Position numbers and translations under genes: made by a program. A model generated the notes under the pieces. It was not told the DNA's origin. It did no database searches and saw only the letters and a program-made list of their open reading frames with translations. From Steroidobacteraceae bacterium (lineage in GTDB: Bacteria > Pseudomonadota > Gammaproteobacteria > Steroidobacterales > Steroidobacteraceae), in assembly GCA_013044085.1 (NCBI GenBank), contig JABEVI010000034.1:1-43011 (forward strand): a stretch of DNA of 43,011 bases, written 5' to 3'. Position 1 is the stretch's first letter. Every line of letters starts with the position of its first letter. Positions 16,489 through 25,265 of the stretch are shown piece after piece.

Positions 16489-17847
16489 CTACGGCGGCGT
16501 TGCTCGCACGCCCTTGTGACCGTGCGCATCCCACTCGCCGAGCAGCGTGCGCAGGCTGATCTGTTGCTCCTCGATCCTTGCCTCGACGCGCAGCAACTCG
16601 ATTTGCTGCCCGTAGAGCGCGAGCGCAGCCGGTTGTGCGTCGGCGAGCGACACATCGCCGCGCACGACATGGGTCTGCAGTGCACGCAGGGTTCGAGCCG
16701 CGATCCGCACGGCCGCCGCCAGATCGCGGCGCCGTTGCTCGAGCAGATGCTCATCCTGCACAATGAACTGCACACCGGAGCGCGCCGCGATCAGGCGCGC
16801 GGTGTAGGCATCATGCAGCGCCCGGCGGGTTGCCCTGGCGACGGCGATACGGCCACGGTTGCGGCTGAAGACGGGCAAGGTGAGGGCGACGGTGAGGCCG
16901 CGGCTGGTCACGCTGTCGGTGCCGCGGGCACGCGTCAATCCGACGACGATGGCGGGGAATTGCTGCCAGATGGCCTGCCGGTAGCGGGCGTTCTCGCTGC
17001 GGTAGCCCGCCTGCAGCGCGAGAAGGTCGGGACGGCGTCGAGGCAGTTCATCGAGGTCGGCGGCGATCCTTGCCGGGCTCAAGGCGGCCGTGCGGGTCGG
17101 ATCCCTCAAGCGCAGTTTTACCCGCGGCGACAGGCCGAGCAGCGCGTCCAGGCGCTCGCGCGAGGCCAGCTCGAGTTGCGCGATCCGGTCGCGGCGCGTG
17201 CGCATCGTCTGCAGCAGCGACTGTTCGACATCCAACGCCGCGAGGGAGGCATCGCCGTGCCGATGCGCCTTCGACAGTGCCCGCTCCACCTTCTGCAGAC
17301 GGCGGACGATGTCGCGTGAGCGGGCGAGCTCGCGTTGCCCGTACCAGGTTCGCGTGAACAGTTCTCCCGAGGCGCCCACGACCTGCCACTCCCTCCACAG
17401 GAGAGTCAGATTGACTGCGCGCCTCGACTCGGCCGAGGCGCGCTTCGCGAGCGCATGCGTGAGCAGCGCGCTCAAGTCATACGCGAGTCCGACGCCGGAG
17501 GCTGAGGAGGTGGCCGGTCCGCTGGTCGACAAGCCGCGCGATAAGTCGAGCACCGGATCGGGTAGCAGACCGGCGGCGAAGGCCTGCGCGGTGCCTATGT
17601 CGCGTGCATCGCGCGCGAGCTTCAACTGCGGATCGTTGGTCACCGCCAGCATCGCGACATCCGTCATGTCGAGTCCATGCGACGGGTCGAAGACATGATG
17701 GTGTGGCACGAACGCGAGCGCATGGGCGTCGACGCTCATGTCGGTGAGCGCGTCGGGCGCCTTCGCCCGGCGGTCGAGCGCCAGCGGGTGATACACCGCG
17801 CAGGCGCTTTCGAGCAGCAGTACCGCGCAGACGAGCAGGCGTTTCAT
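16489..17847 (-). CDS. TolC-family outer-membrane efflux factor
   Basis: Outer-membrane channel subunit of a tripartite RND pump, 452 residues. The N-terminus MKRLLVCAVLLLESAC is a signal sequence with a Cys at residue 16; the residue at -3 is Glu, which breaks the usual lipobox, so lipidation is doubtful. The body has the two repeats of the OEP family: long helices with LKLARDARDIGTAQAFAAGLLPDP early, and RYRQAIWQQFPAIVVGLTRAR followed by LTVALTLPVFSRNRGRIAVARA in the second repeat. The C-terminus is GEWDAHGHKG. It is the last gene of the adaptor-pump-channel operon and its start overlaps the pump's stop by 4 bp (ATGA). Confidence 0.88.
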   Translation of the reverse strand: MKRLLVCAVLLLESACAVYHPLALDRRAKAPDALTDMSVDAHALAFVPHHHVFDPSHGLDMTDVAMLAVTNDPQLKLARDARDIGTAQAFAAGLLPDPVLDLSRGLSTSGPATSSASGVGLAYDLSALLTHALAKRASAESRRAVNLTLLWREWQVVGASGELFTRTWYGQRELARSRDIVRRLQKVERALSKAHRHGDASLAALDVEQSLLQTMRTRRDRIAQLELASRERLDALLGLSPRVKLRLRDPTRTAALSPARIAADLDELPRRRPDLLALQAGYRSENARYRQAIWQQFPAIVVGLTRARGTDSVTSRGLTVALTLPVFSRNRGRIAVARATRRALHDAYTARLIAARSGVQFIVQDEHLLEQRRRDLAAAVRIAARTLRALQTHVVRGDVSLADAQPAALALYGQQIELLRVEARIEEQQISLRTLLGEWDAHGHKGVRATPP

Positions 17848-20800
17848 CGCGGCGTGCCCCAGCGCAGATAGAGCGCAGGCAGCAGATTGGTGGACAGCAC
17901 GGAACTCCAGAGGACGCCGCCGAGGACGACGATCGCCAGGCCCTGTTCCGGGGCGGCGCCGCTCCCGTAGCCGAGCGCGGTGGGCAGCATCCCGAGGCTC
18001 GCAGTGAGCGTGGTCAGCACGATCGGGCGGAATCGTTCGTGGACCGCGCGACGCACCGCATCGGCCGGCGGTACGCCGGCGCGCTCATGCGCGCGCACGT
18101 AGGAGAGCAGGACGATCCCATGGTTCAGGCTCACGCCGACGAGCGTGAGCAGACCCACCAGTCCGGTCGCATTGAGGCCGACGCCGGACACGGCCAGCGC
18201 GAGCGCGCCGCCGGTGAAGGCGAGCGGCGCCTGCAGCAACAAGATCAACGGCACGCGCCAAGCGCCGAACTGCAGCGCGAGGATCCCGAGCATCAGAGCG
18301 AGCGCAACAATGACCGCGACACCGAGCGCCTCGGCGGTTTTCACCAACTGTGGATACATGCCGCCGAAGGCGATGCGGTAGCCGCCCGGCACCTTGATGC
18401 CGGCGAGCGCCGTTTTGGCGGCGGCGATCGTGCCGCCGAGCGAGCCTTGCGGGGTGGCGAGGATGTTGAGCGCGCGCTCGCCGTTCTTGTGTTCGATCTG
18501 ATTCGGTTCGGGCTGCAGCCGCAGCGAAGCCAGATGCGCGAGCGGCGCCCAGCCGTGCGGCGTGAGGATCGGCTCGCGCGCGAGTGAGCGCAGATCGAGG
18601 TATGGCGCATCGGCGGTGCGCACGTACAGGTCGAGGTGGCTTGCGCCGTTCGGCATCTGCGCAATCACGCGGCCGCGCAGCAGCAGGTCGAGCTGATCGG
18701 CGAGTCGCGCGGGCGTGAGTGCTTCGCTGCGCAACACCGAGTCGCGCGGGCGGATGTCGACCTCGGTCACGGGGTAGGCGTCGTTGTTGAAGATGCCGGC
18801 GAGCGCCGGCACGGTCTTCAGGCGGGCCGTGACCTTTTCCGACAGGCTGCGCAGGGTGCGCAGGCGATTGCCGAAGATCGTCACTTCGAACGGCTGCGGA
18901 AGACCCGAGAGGCTCTCGCCGACCCGTTCGATCGTCGGCGTGTCGATGCTCTGCTGCACACCGGGCTGCGCGGCGATCTTCTGCAGGTGCGCGGCCAGGC
19001 TGTCGAGCTGGTTCGTGCCGGCCCCGGCATGCAGCACGATCTGCATCTCGCCTTCGAAGCTGCGCTCCGTGTAGGCGGTGTCGCTCGCCGAGCCGACGCG
19101 TGCGAACACGTGGGCGACGGTGTGGTCGGCGCGCAGCCGCGCGGCCATCCGGTCGGTCGTGGTGATGACCTCGCCGAGCGAGGTGCCGGGTGCGAACGTG
19201 AAGCTGTCGAGCAGCACGCCTTCGTTGGGCAAGGGCAGGAAGTTAACCGGCACCACCGCGAGCGCGGCGACGGCGATCACGAACGCGGCCGCGGCGGCGA
19301 GCAGGCTCAGGCCGGGCCGGCGAAGCGTGATGTCGAGCAGCCGATCGTTGCCGCGCCCGAGCGCGGCCAGGAAACGCCGGCCGCTCGCCGGCGCCGCCGT
19401 GCCGTGGTGGCCCCGCCCGAGGATCATCGGAATCAGCGTCAGCGATACGACGAGGGATGCGAGCAGCGCGATGCTCATCGCGAGGGCGAAGGGCTGCATG
19501 AACAGGCCCGCGAGTCCGCTCACCACCAGCAGGGGAAGATAGGCCGCCACCGTCGACAGCGTGCCCGTGATGTCGGCAACCGCGATGTCGCCGACGCCGG
19601 CGCGCACGCCGCTCCAGCCGCTCGTGCCGCCGTCCCAGCGATGCTGTATCGCTTCGAGCACGATGATGCCATCATCCATGAGCAATCCCACGGCGAGCGT
19701 GAGTGCGCCGAGAGTGATGAGGTTCAGACTCTGTCCGAGCGCGTACAGTCCGCCGATCGCGAGCAGCAGCGCGGTCGGGATCGTCACCGCCAGCACGCCG
19801 ACACCCTGATGCCGGCCGAGCAGCCAGACGAGCGCGAGGATCGCGAGCAGGCCGCCGACCGCGAGATTGCGCGTGAGGTCGGTGCCGATCAAGGAGACCA
19901 GGTGGGCCTGGCGGTAGATTGCGACCCAGCGAACCCCCGCGGGCAACTGATTCTGCAGCTGCCGCAGCGTCCGGGCGACCTCGGCATCGACCGGCACGGT
20001 CGATGCGTCCGGCTGCTTGAAAACGATGAGGCCCAGACCCGGCTTGCCGTCGAGCGCAAGACCGTAGTGCACGGGCGGTGGCGTGCGCACTACGCGCGCG
20101 AGGGCGCCGAGCGGCACCGGTCCGCCGGGCGTCGGCACCGGAATCGCGAGCACGGCCTTCGCATCGAGCGGCAGATTGCGGAGCTCGAGCAAGGTGTCTT
20201 GATGGCCTTGAACGAGCCGCCCGACCGGTGCGATCACCGTATCGCCGTGGACGGCCCGCGCGAGTGCCTCGATGCCGACCCGATGCTGGATCAAGGCGGC
20301 GGGGCTCGGCTGAATCCACAGGGTCGGCGCCCCGGCGCCGAATAGTTCGACACGCTGCACCCCGTGCAGGGCGCGCAGGGCGGGCAGCACTCGGGTGCGG
20401 ATTGCATCCTCGGCCTGCCATGCGGGCACATCCGGCGGCAGGCTCGCGCCATAGTCGGCGATCTCGTTGACGGCGTTGCCCATGATCTCGGCATACGGCT
20501 GGACGCCGGCCGGCAGGCTGGCGCGCGCCCGATCGATCGCACCGTAAACGGCCTGCAGCGCAAGCTGCGGATCGGTGCCCTGGACGAATTGCGCCGTGAA
20601 TTGACCGGTGCCCTGCGCGAGCGTCGCGCGCAGGGTCGTAAGATCGGCAAGTCCCATGATCTGCCCTTCCAGCGGTCGCGCGATCAGGGACTCCATCTCG
20701 CGCGTGGCGTAGCCGGGTGCGTGCACCACGACGCCGACTTGCGGGAAGTCGAAGCGCGGCAGCACCTCGGCCGGAATGCGCCAGAGTGCGTAAGCCCCGT

Positions 20801-20867
20801 AAGCGAGCAGCGCGGCATAGACCATGACCCACAGCAGGGGCCGGCGTAGGAGGGGCGGTATGCGCAT
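17844..20867 (-). CDS. RND efflux pump subunit
   Basis: Inner-membrane proton-driven exporter of 1007 residues. I start at ATG 20867 (MRIPPLLRRPLLWVMVY), which shares one base with the adaptor's TGA; the longer frame to 21047 codes for Arg-rich non-membrane sequence. There are 12 membrane helices in two halves, each with a large periplasmic loop. TM4 carries the proton-relay pair in TLAVGLLMDDGIIVLEAIQ, and TM10-11 the GVSLNHGIVLLSYVRAHERAG and RFRPIVLTTLTASLGMLPTALG pattern. The porter loops include GYATREMESLIARPLEGQIMGL. It resembles AcrB/CusA-like exporters but is not clearly CzcA or AcrB. With a CusS/CusR-like system divergent, metal or cationic stress export is possible; the substrate is not shown by sequence. 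Confidence 0.92.
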   Translation of the reverse strand: MRIPPLLRRPLLWVMVYAALLAYGAYALWRIPAEVLPRFDFPQVGVVVHAPGYATREMESLIARPLEGQIMGLADLTTLRATLAQGTGQFTAQFVQGTDPQLALQAVYGAIDRARASLPAGVQPYAEIMGNAVNEIADYGASLPPDVPAWQAEDAIRTRVLPALRALHGVQRVELFGAGAPTLWIQPSPAALIQHRVGIEALARAVHGDTVIAPVGRLVQGHQDTLLELRNLPLDAKAVLAIPVPTPGGPVPLGALARVVRTPPPVHYGLALDGKPGLGLIVFKQPDASTVPVDAEVARTLRQLQNQLPAGVRWVAIYRQAHLVSLIGTDLTRNLAVGGLLAILALVWLLGRHQGVGVLAVTIPTALLLAIGGLYALGQSLNLITLGALTLAVGLLMDDGIIVLEAIQHRWDGGTSGWSGVRAGVGDIAVADITGTLSTVAAYLPLLVVSGLAGLFMQPFALAMSIALLASLVVSLTLIPMILGRGHHGTAAPASGRRFLAALGRGNDRLLDITLRRPGLSLLAAAAAFVIAVAALAVVPVNFLPLPNEGVLLDSFTFAPGTSLGEVITTTDRMAARLRADHTVAHVFARVGSASDTAYTERSFEGEMQIVLHAGAGTNQLDSLAAHLQKIAAQPGVQQSIDTPTIERVGESLSGLPQPFEVTIFGNRLRTLRSLSEKVTARLKTVPALAGIFNNDAYPVTEVDIRPRDSVLRSEALTPARLADQLDLLLRGRVIAQMPNGASHLDLYVRTADAPYLDLRSLAREPILTPHGWAPLAHLASLRLQPEPNQIEHKNGERALNILATPQGSLGGTIAAAKTALAGIKVPGGYRIAFGGMYPQLVKTAEALGVAVIVALALMLGILALQFGAWRVPLILLLQAPLAFTGGALALAVSGVGLNATGLVGLLTLVGVSLNHGIVLLSYVRAHERAGVPPADAVRRAVHERFRPIVLTTLTASLGMLPTALGYGSGAAPEQGLAIVVLGGVLWSSVLSTNLLPALYLRWGTPR

Positions 20868-21919
20868 CAGTCGGGCGACGTGTACCTGTCGGCGATGTCG
20901 CGGTGATACAGCAGGTACGCCTGGCGCACGACCACGGGAACACCGACCTTCAAGCCGGCGAGGATCAGCACCTCGCCGCCACGCGTGGGGCCCGGCGTGA
21001 CGGCTTGCGCGCGCAGCTTGCCGTTCACATCGGTGAGCACGAACCAACGGCCGGCCTGCAGCACGAGCGCCGCCGCTGGAACCGCGAGGGCGGCACGCGG
21101 CGCTCCGGCCAGGCGCACTTCACCGACGTCTCCGGCCTGCCAGGAGGGTGCGCCGAGCGGCGCGAAGTCGAGCACGCGCGCCCCATTCGCGGCGCGCGCC
21201 GGCAGGGCGCCTTGCAAGCGGACCGGGATCTGGCGTGTGCCGCCGCTCACCTCGAAGTGCGCGCTCTCTCCCAAGGCCGGCAGAGTGCCGCCACCGAACC
21301 ACTCGGCCCGCAGCCACAGCCGACCGTGCGGCAGCAGGCTGAGCACGGCGGCGCCCGCGGGCAAATCCGTTCCGGGCGCGGCCTCGATGCGGCCCACCAC
21401 CGCCGCGGCAGGGCTGCGCAGATGCGTCTCGGCGCGCAGTTGTGTGGCGGTCGCCTGAGCTTGCGCCCAATGGCTCTGTGCGGCCGCGAGCGCCGATTGC
21501 GCGGCCGCCAGCGTCCGGCGATTCGTGATCGCCGGATAGGTGCGCGCGACCGAAGTCTCGTTGCGGCGTGCCGCCGCGAGTTCAGCCTGCGCGGCGCGCA
21601 GGCCCGCGCGCGCCTCCGCCAGCGCCGCATCCAAGCGCGGACCGCCGAGAGTGACTATGGCTTGGCCGGCTCGAACCGCTTCTCCGGGCAGGACACGCAC
21701 CGCGATGATGCGCGCGGCGAGCGCCGTTCGCAGCACCAGCGGGGCGATCGGCTCGACTCGCGCCCAGGCGGTTTGTCGCGGCCGATAGTGGAGCTCGCGT
21801 GCCGGCAGCGTCACGGGCGCGGCCGACGCACTCAACGCGAGGAGCAGGGCGGCCAGTGCCGGGACGCCGGCATGCAAGGCTCGGACACGGTTTTCATGGG
21901 CGGTATGGCGCGGTTGCAT
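20867..21919 (-). CDS. RND periplasmic adaptor (HlyD/MFP family)
   Basis: Membrane-fusion protein bridging pump and channel, 350 residues from ATG 21919; a TTG 12 bp upstream is an alternative start. A signal peptide or anchor is clear (VPALAALLLALSASA cut before APVTLP). Then come the first beta-barrel strand (RPRQTAWARVEPIAPLVLRT), half of the lipoyl domain (IIAVRVLPGEAVRAGQAIVTLGG), an Ala-rich coiled-coil hairpin (ALAEARAGLRAAQAELAAAR), the second lipoyl half (LRSPAAAVVGRIEAAPG) and barrel/membrane-proximal domains ending in PGPTRGGEVLILAGLKVGVPVV. First gene of the pump operon. It is shorter than AcrA, closer in size to metal-type adaptors, but without a CusB His/Met-rich N-terminus. Confidence 0.9.
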   Translation of the reverse strand: MQPRHTAHENRVRALHAGVPALAALLLALSASAAPVTLPARELHYRPRQTAWARVEPIAPLVLRTALAARIIAVRVLPGEAVRAGQAIVTLGGPRLDAALAEARAGLRAAQAELAAARRNETSVARTYPAITNRRTLAAAQSALAAAQSHWAQAQATATQLRAETHLRSPAAAVVGRIEAAPGTDLPAGAAVLSLLPHGRLWLRAEWFGGGTLPALGESAHFEVSGGTRQIPVRLQGALPARAANGARVLDFAPLGAPSWQAGDVGEVRLAGAPRAALAVPAAALVLQAGRWFVLTDVNGKLRAQAVTPGPTRGGEVLILAGLKVGVPVVVRQAYLLYHRDIADRYTSPD

Positions 21920-22021
21920 CGGTATCCGCAATGCTAACGCGGTGTCGATGACATCGATCGATCAGTCGAATGATAGAATCGTCATGTTAACGAGGCCGTC
22001 GCCGGCCGGGCTGAAGGGGTG
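21920..22021. promoter_or_regulatory. Divergent promoter region of pump operon and two-component system
   Basis: About 100 bp between the adaptor start and the response-regulator start must hold both promoters. It includes the 10-bp palindrome ATCGATCGAT at 21953-21962 and a GTTAAC at 21985-21990. Autoregulation by the adjacent OmpR-type regulator is usual in this arrangement, but I do not recognise a consensus CusR/CopR box here. A ribosome site GAAGGGG is at 22013-22019. Confidence 0.4.
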
Positions 22022-22702
22022 ATGCGGATACTAGTTGCCGAGGATGAAGCCAAAGCCCGCCGCTACCTGTCCCAAGGCCTCGGCGAGCAGGGTTATTCGG
22101 TGACGCTCGCCGAGGACGGCAACCAGGCGCTGTCTTTCCTGCGCGAGCACCTCTTCGATGTCGTCATACTGGATGTCATGCTGCCGGGGCGAGACGGCTG
22201 GGAGGTGCTGCGGACGATGCGCACGGAGGGTGTCGACACGCCCGTGCTGTTCCTGACCGCGCGCGATCACGTCGAGGACCGCGTTCGCGGCTTCGATCTT
22301 GGCGGCAACGACTATCTGGTGAAGCCGTTTGCCTTTGCCGAACTGCTCGCGCGCCTGCGCAATCTCATGCGACGGACCGAATCGGCGGGCGAGCCGGCGA
22401 CCCTGCAGGTGGGCGACTTGATCATCGACTCACTGCGCCACCAGGTCTCGCGCCGTGGCCGGCTCCTGCAGTTGACGCCCAAGGAGTACGCCTTGTTGTT
22501 GATGCTCGCGCGCCATCGCGGCCGCGTGCTCTCGCGCACCTTGATCGCCGAAGGCGTCTGGGGCGTGTGCTTCGAGGCGCAGACCAATGTCGTCGACGTG
22601 GTCATCCGGCGCTTGCGCGGCAAGCTCGACCGGCCGTTCGGCGCGCCGATGCTGCGCACGGTGCGCGGCGCCGGCTACCTTCTTGACAGCGCCGATGATT
22701 GA
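22022..22702 (+). CDS. OmpR/PhoB-family response regulator
   Basis: Two-domain response regulator of 226 residues. The receiver domain starts MRILVAEDEAKARRYLSQGL (acidic pocket EDE), the phospho-acceptor is Asp51 in VVILDVMLPGRDGWEVL, and the switch Thr and Lys are in FLTARDHVEDRVRGFDLG and NDYLVKPFAF. The C-terminal winged helix is LTPKEYALLLMLARHRGRVLS through TNVVDVVIRRLRGKLDRPF. The CusR/CopR/CzcR subgroup fits best. A GTG three bases earlier (22019) could be the start, but it would place the ribosome site within the codon. Its stop overlaps the kinase start by 8 bp, so they are one transcript; it is divergent from the RND operon it probably controls. Confidence 0.93.
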   Translation: MRILVAEDEAKARRYLSQGLGEQGYSVTLAEDGNQALSFLREHLFDVVILDVMLPGRDGWEVLRTMRTEGVDTPVLFLTARDHVEDRVRGFDLGGNDYLVKPFAFAELLARLRNLMRRTESAGEPATLQVGDLIIDSLRHQVSRRGRLLQLTPKEYALLLMLARHRGRVLSRTLIAEGVWGVCFEAQTNVVDVVIRRLRGKLDRPFGAPMLRTVRGAGYLLDSADD

Positions 22703-24113
22703 TCTGTCGTGGCACCGGCGCTCGATCGAGAGGCGTCTGACGCTGCTCTACACCCTGGTGGCGCTGGTCGCGGTCGCCTTGTTCGCGGGCATCAGCGACT
22801 GGCGGGTGGCGGCCAATTTCCGCTCCGAGCACCGCGACTTTCTACGGGCGAAAACCGCCGAATTGCAGCTCGATCTGGATGACGCGCACGGCAATCCTCA
22901 GGCGCTGGTCGCGGAAATCATCCGCGAAACCGCAGGCTCACGCCTGCGCGAGTACCTCGCGCGCGTACGCGTCGGCGGCCGTACCCTCGGCGAGACCCCC
23001 GGCATGCGGGCGCTTCTGCCGGTGGACGTGTTCCCCCCGCTTCCCGTCGGCTGGCCGTCGACGCGGCCGCGCCGCCATCGCCACGACGGCATGGAGTACG
23101 CGCTGACCACGGTGCGTCTGCGTGCGGTGGGGCGCGGCGCGGCGCCGGTGGTGCAAATGGCCCTCGACGTGACGCGCGATGCGGCCTTGCAAACCGACCT
23201 GCGCCAGGTGCTGGCGCTCGCTTTCGTGCTGCTCGTGCCCTTGCTCGTGCTGGTCGGACGCTGGATCGCCGGACAGGGGCTGGCGCCGCTCGCACGCATC
23301 AGCGCCGCGGCCCGCGCGATCACGCCGGCCGATCTGTCGACCCGGCTGCCGCTCACCCCGCCCTGGCCGGATGAACTGCAGGAACTGGTCAAGGTGTTCA
23401 ACGAGATGCTCGCGCGCATCGAGGAGGCTTTCGGCCGCTTGTCGCGCTTTTCGGCCGATCTCGCCCACGAGTTGCGCACCCCGCTCGGCAATTTGAGCGG
23501 CGCCCTCGAGGTCTGCCTGATGCGTCCGCGCGATGCCCAGAGCTATCGGGATGCGATCGAGTCGGGACTGGAGGAGTGCCGGCGGCTCAGTGGTCTGATC
23601 GAGAACCTGTTGTTCATGGCGCGTACCGAGCATGCCGACCAGGCCTTGCGGCCCGAGCGTTTCGTCGCCGAACAGATCTGCTCCTGGGTGGTGACGCACA
23701 TGGCCGCGGAGGCGGCGGCGCAGTCGATCCGCATCAGGATCATCGGCCAGGCCGAGGTGAGCGCCGATCCACTGTTGTTCCGCCAGGCGATCGCGAATCT
23801 TCTGAGCAATGCGATCCGCCATTCACCGCCGGGCGGCGAGGTGCGGATCGAGCTGCGCCCGGGCGCCGACGCGGTCGAGGTGCGCGTCGAGGACGATGGC
23901 GAGGGAATCGAAGCGCATCACCTTCCGCAGTTGTTCGACCGGTTCTACCAGGTCGATGCCGCACGGCGTCGCGGCGCCGGCCAGGGCACGGGGCTCGGTC
24001 TTTCGATCGTCAAGGCGATCGTCGACTTGCATCAGGGCACGGTTCGCGTCGCGAGCGTGCGCGGGGTGGGCACCTCGGTGAGCATGCGCTTCCCCGCTCC
24101 CGCGGGCGCCTAG
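22695..24113 (+). CDS. CusS-like heavy-metal-type sensor histidine kinase
   Basis: Membrane histidine kinase of 472 residues. ATG 22695 overlaps the regulator gene by 8 bp. TM1 is LTLLYTLVALVAVALFAGI, followed by a periplasmic sensor of roughly 125 residues that ends with ALDVTRDAAL, then TM2 QVLALAFVLLVPLLVLVGRWI. A HAMP domain (LAPLARISAAARAITPADLSTRL) and HisKA with phospho-acceptor His258 in FSADLAHELRTPLGNLSG come next. The ATPase domain has the N box ANLLSNAIRHSPPGG and GTGLGLSIVKAIVDLH. The architecture and lengths match the CusS/IrlB class. The sensor lacks an obvious His/Met/Cys-rich metal site (a few His in RRHRHDG), so metal sensing is uncertain. Its TAG is shared with the convergent DmdA-like gene (CTAG at 24110-24113). 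Confidence 0.93.
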   Translation: MIDLSWHRRSIERRLTLLYTLVALVAVALFAGISDWRVAANFRSEHRDFLRAKTAELQLDLDDAHGNPQALVAEIIRETAGSRLREYLARVRVGGRTLGETPGMRALLPVDVFPPLPVGWPSTRPRRHRHDGMEYALTTVRLRAVGRGAAPVVQMALDVTRDAALQTDLRQVLALAFVLLVPLLVLVGRWIAGQGLAPLARISAAARAITPADLSTRLPLTPPWPDELQELVKVFNEMLARIEEAFGRLSRFSADLAHELRTPLGNLSGALEVCLMRPRDAQSYRDAIESGLEECRRLSGLIENLLFMARTEHADQALRPERFVAEQICSWVVTHMAAEAAAQSIRIRIIGQAEVSADPLLFRQAIANLLSNAIRHSPPGGEVRIELRPGADAVEVRVEDDGEGIEAHHLPQLFDRFYQVDAARRRGAGQGTGLGLSIVKAIVDLHQGTVRVASVRGVGTSVSMRFPAPAGA

Positions 24114-25255
24114 GGTTTGCAAAACGGCAGCTGCGCCACCGTGGCCGACAAGGAGCGGCCGTCCGGAGCGCGGACACGCACGGCGGTGCCCGCGTCCCAG
24201 CAGCCGCGCGCGAGCATCGCGTAGCCGATGCCCTGGCCGAACAGCGGCGAAACGGCGCATGAGCTCAGTTCGCCCGCGGCTTCGACACCCCGAAAAACCG
24301 GCCACGCGGCATCGCACGCGGGCAGCTCGCGGGCGTCGATGAACAAGCCCATCATTCGCCGGCCGATGCCGTTGGCGCGGATCGCCTCCAAGGCCGTGCG
24401 GCCGATGAAATCGACCGGCTTGTCGAGGTCGATGTATTTGTCGAGTCCGAGCTCGAAGGGATTGTTGGCGTTCGTGAAGTCGTTGCCGTAGGAAAGCAGC
24501 CCGCCCTCGATCCGCTCCGTGTTGTGCGGCGCGCCCGGGCCGACGTCGAGCGGCCGGCCTTTGTCCATGCACTCGTCCCAGAGCGCCCCGCCCAGATCCC
24601 AGTCATCGACGTAGACTTCGAAGCCGCCTTGCTTGCTCCAGCCGGAGCGCGCGACCAGCAGCTCGTGTCCACGCCAGCCGATCCGCTTGAAGCGAAAGAA
24701 GCCGATCGAGCGGGTCTCGTTGCCGAACACGAGTTCGGCCAATTCCCCGGCCTTCGGTCCCTGAATCGCCATGGGCCAGACCGCGGGCTCGGAGCAACGC
24801 ACATCGAGATTCAAACCCACGGCGAGTCCTTTCGCCCAGAGCAGCACGTCGGAGTCGGCGATCGACAGCCAGAATCGGTCCGCGGCCAGCTTGAGCGCGA
24901 TCGGGTCGTTGATCATGCCGCCGGCCTCGTCGACCAGCGGCACATAACGGCACTGGCCTTCGCTCATGCGCGATAAATCGCGGCAGGTCATCAGCTGCAC
25001 GAGCTTCGCCGCATCCGGTCCCGCAAGTTCCACCTGACGCTCGCAGCCGACGTCCCAGATCTGCACGTGCGTCTTCAGGTGGTGGTAGTCCGCATCGTCG
25101 CCGCGGAACACCTCCGGCAGCAGCATGTGGTTGTAGACCGAAAACACCCGGCAGCCGAGGGCCTCGACCCGGGACGTATAGGGGGTTCGGCGCATGCGGC
25201 GGCCCGCCGCAAGGTAAGGCGCGGCCTTGGCGACGATGCTCGTCGTTGCATTCAT
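24110..25255 (-). CDS. DmdA-like tetrahydrofolate-dependent demethylase
   Basis: GcvT-fold aminomethyl/methyltransferase of 381 residues, cytosolic. The N-terminal FSVYNHMLLPEVF, YHHLKTHVQIWDVGCERQVE and AAKLVQLMTCRDLS are much closer to DmdA (DMSP demethylase) than to GcvT of the glycine cleavage system. GcvT's usual GG(I/V)xDD is GGMINDP here, with Asn in place of the first Asp, as I recall for DmdA. The middle has AIQGPKAGELAELVFG and the THF-domain pattern ARSGWSKQGGFEVYVDD; the barrel is GLDKYIDLDKPVDFIGRTAL. The likely reaction is transfer of a methyl from an S- or N-methyl donor to THF. dmdBCD are not nearby; instead it sits 10 bp after a Cys/Met-type PLP enzyme, so a substrate other than DMSP is quite possible. 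Confidence 0.82.
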   Translation of the reverse strand: MNATTSIVAKAAPYLAAGRRMRRTPYTSRVEALGCRVFSVYNHMLLPEVFRGDDADYHHLKTHVQIWDVGCERQVELAGPDAAKLVQLMTCRDLSRMSEGQCRYVPLVDEAGGMINDPIALKLAADRFWLSIADSDVLLWAKGLAVGLNLDVRCSEPAVWPMAIQGPKAGELAELVFGNETRSIGFFRFKRIGWRGHELLVARSGWSKQGGFEVYVDDWDLGGALWDECMDKGRPLDVGPGAPHNTERIEGGLLSYGNDFTNANNPFELGLDKYIDLDKPVDFIGRTALEAIRANGIGRRMMGLFIDARELPACDAAWPVFRGVEAAGELSSCAVSPLFGQGIGYAMLARGCWDAGTAVRVRAPDGRSLSATVAQLPFCKP

Positions 25256-25265
25256 GATCCTCTCC

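Noticed and set aside
18636..20345. Long plus-strand open frame (569 codons) inside the RND pump gene
   Set aside because: It lies entirely antisense to a clear RND pump, has a Gln/Arg/Glu/His-rich composition typical of antisense GC-rich frames and shows no domain.
20868..21047. N-terminal extension of the RND pump to 21047
   Set aside because: The added 60 residues are Arg-rich, overlap the adaptor gene and come before the true first membrane helix at ATG 20867.
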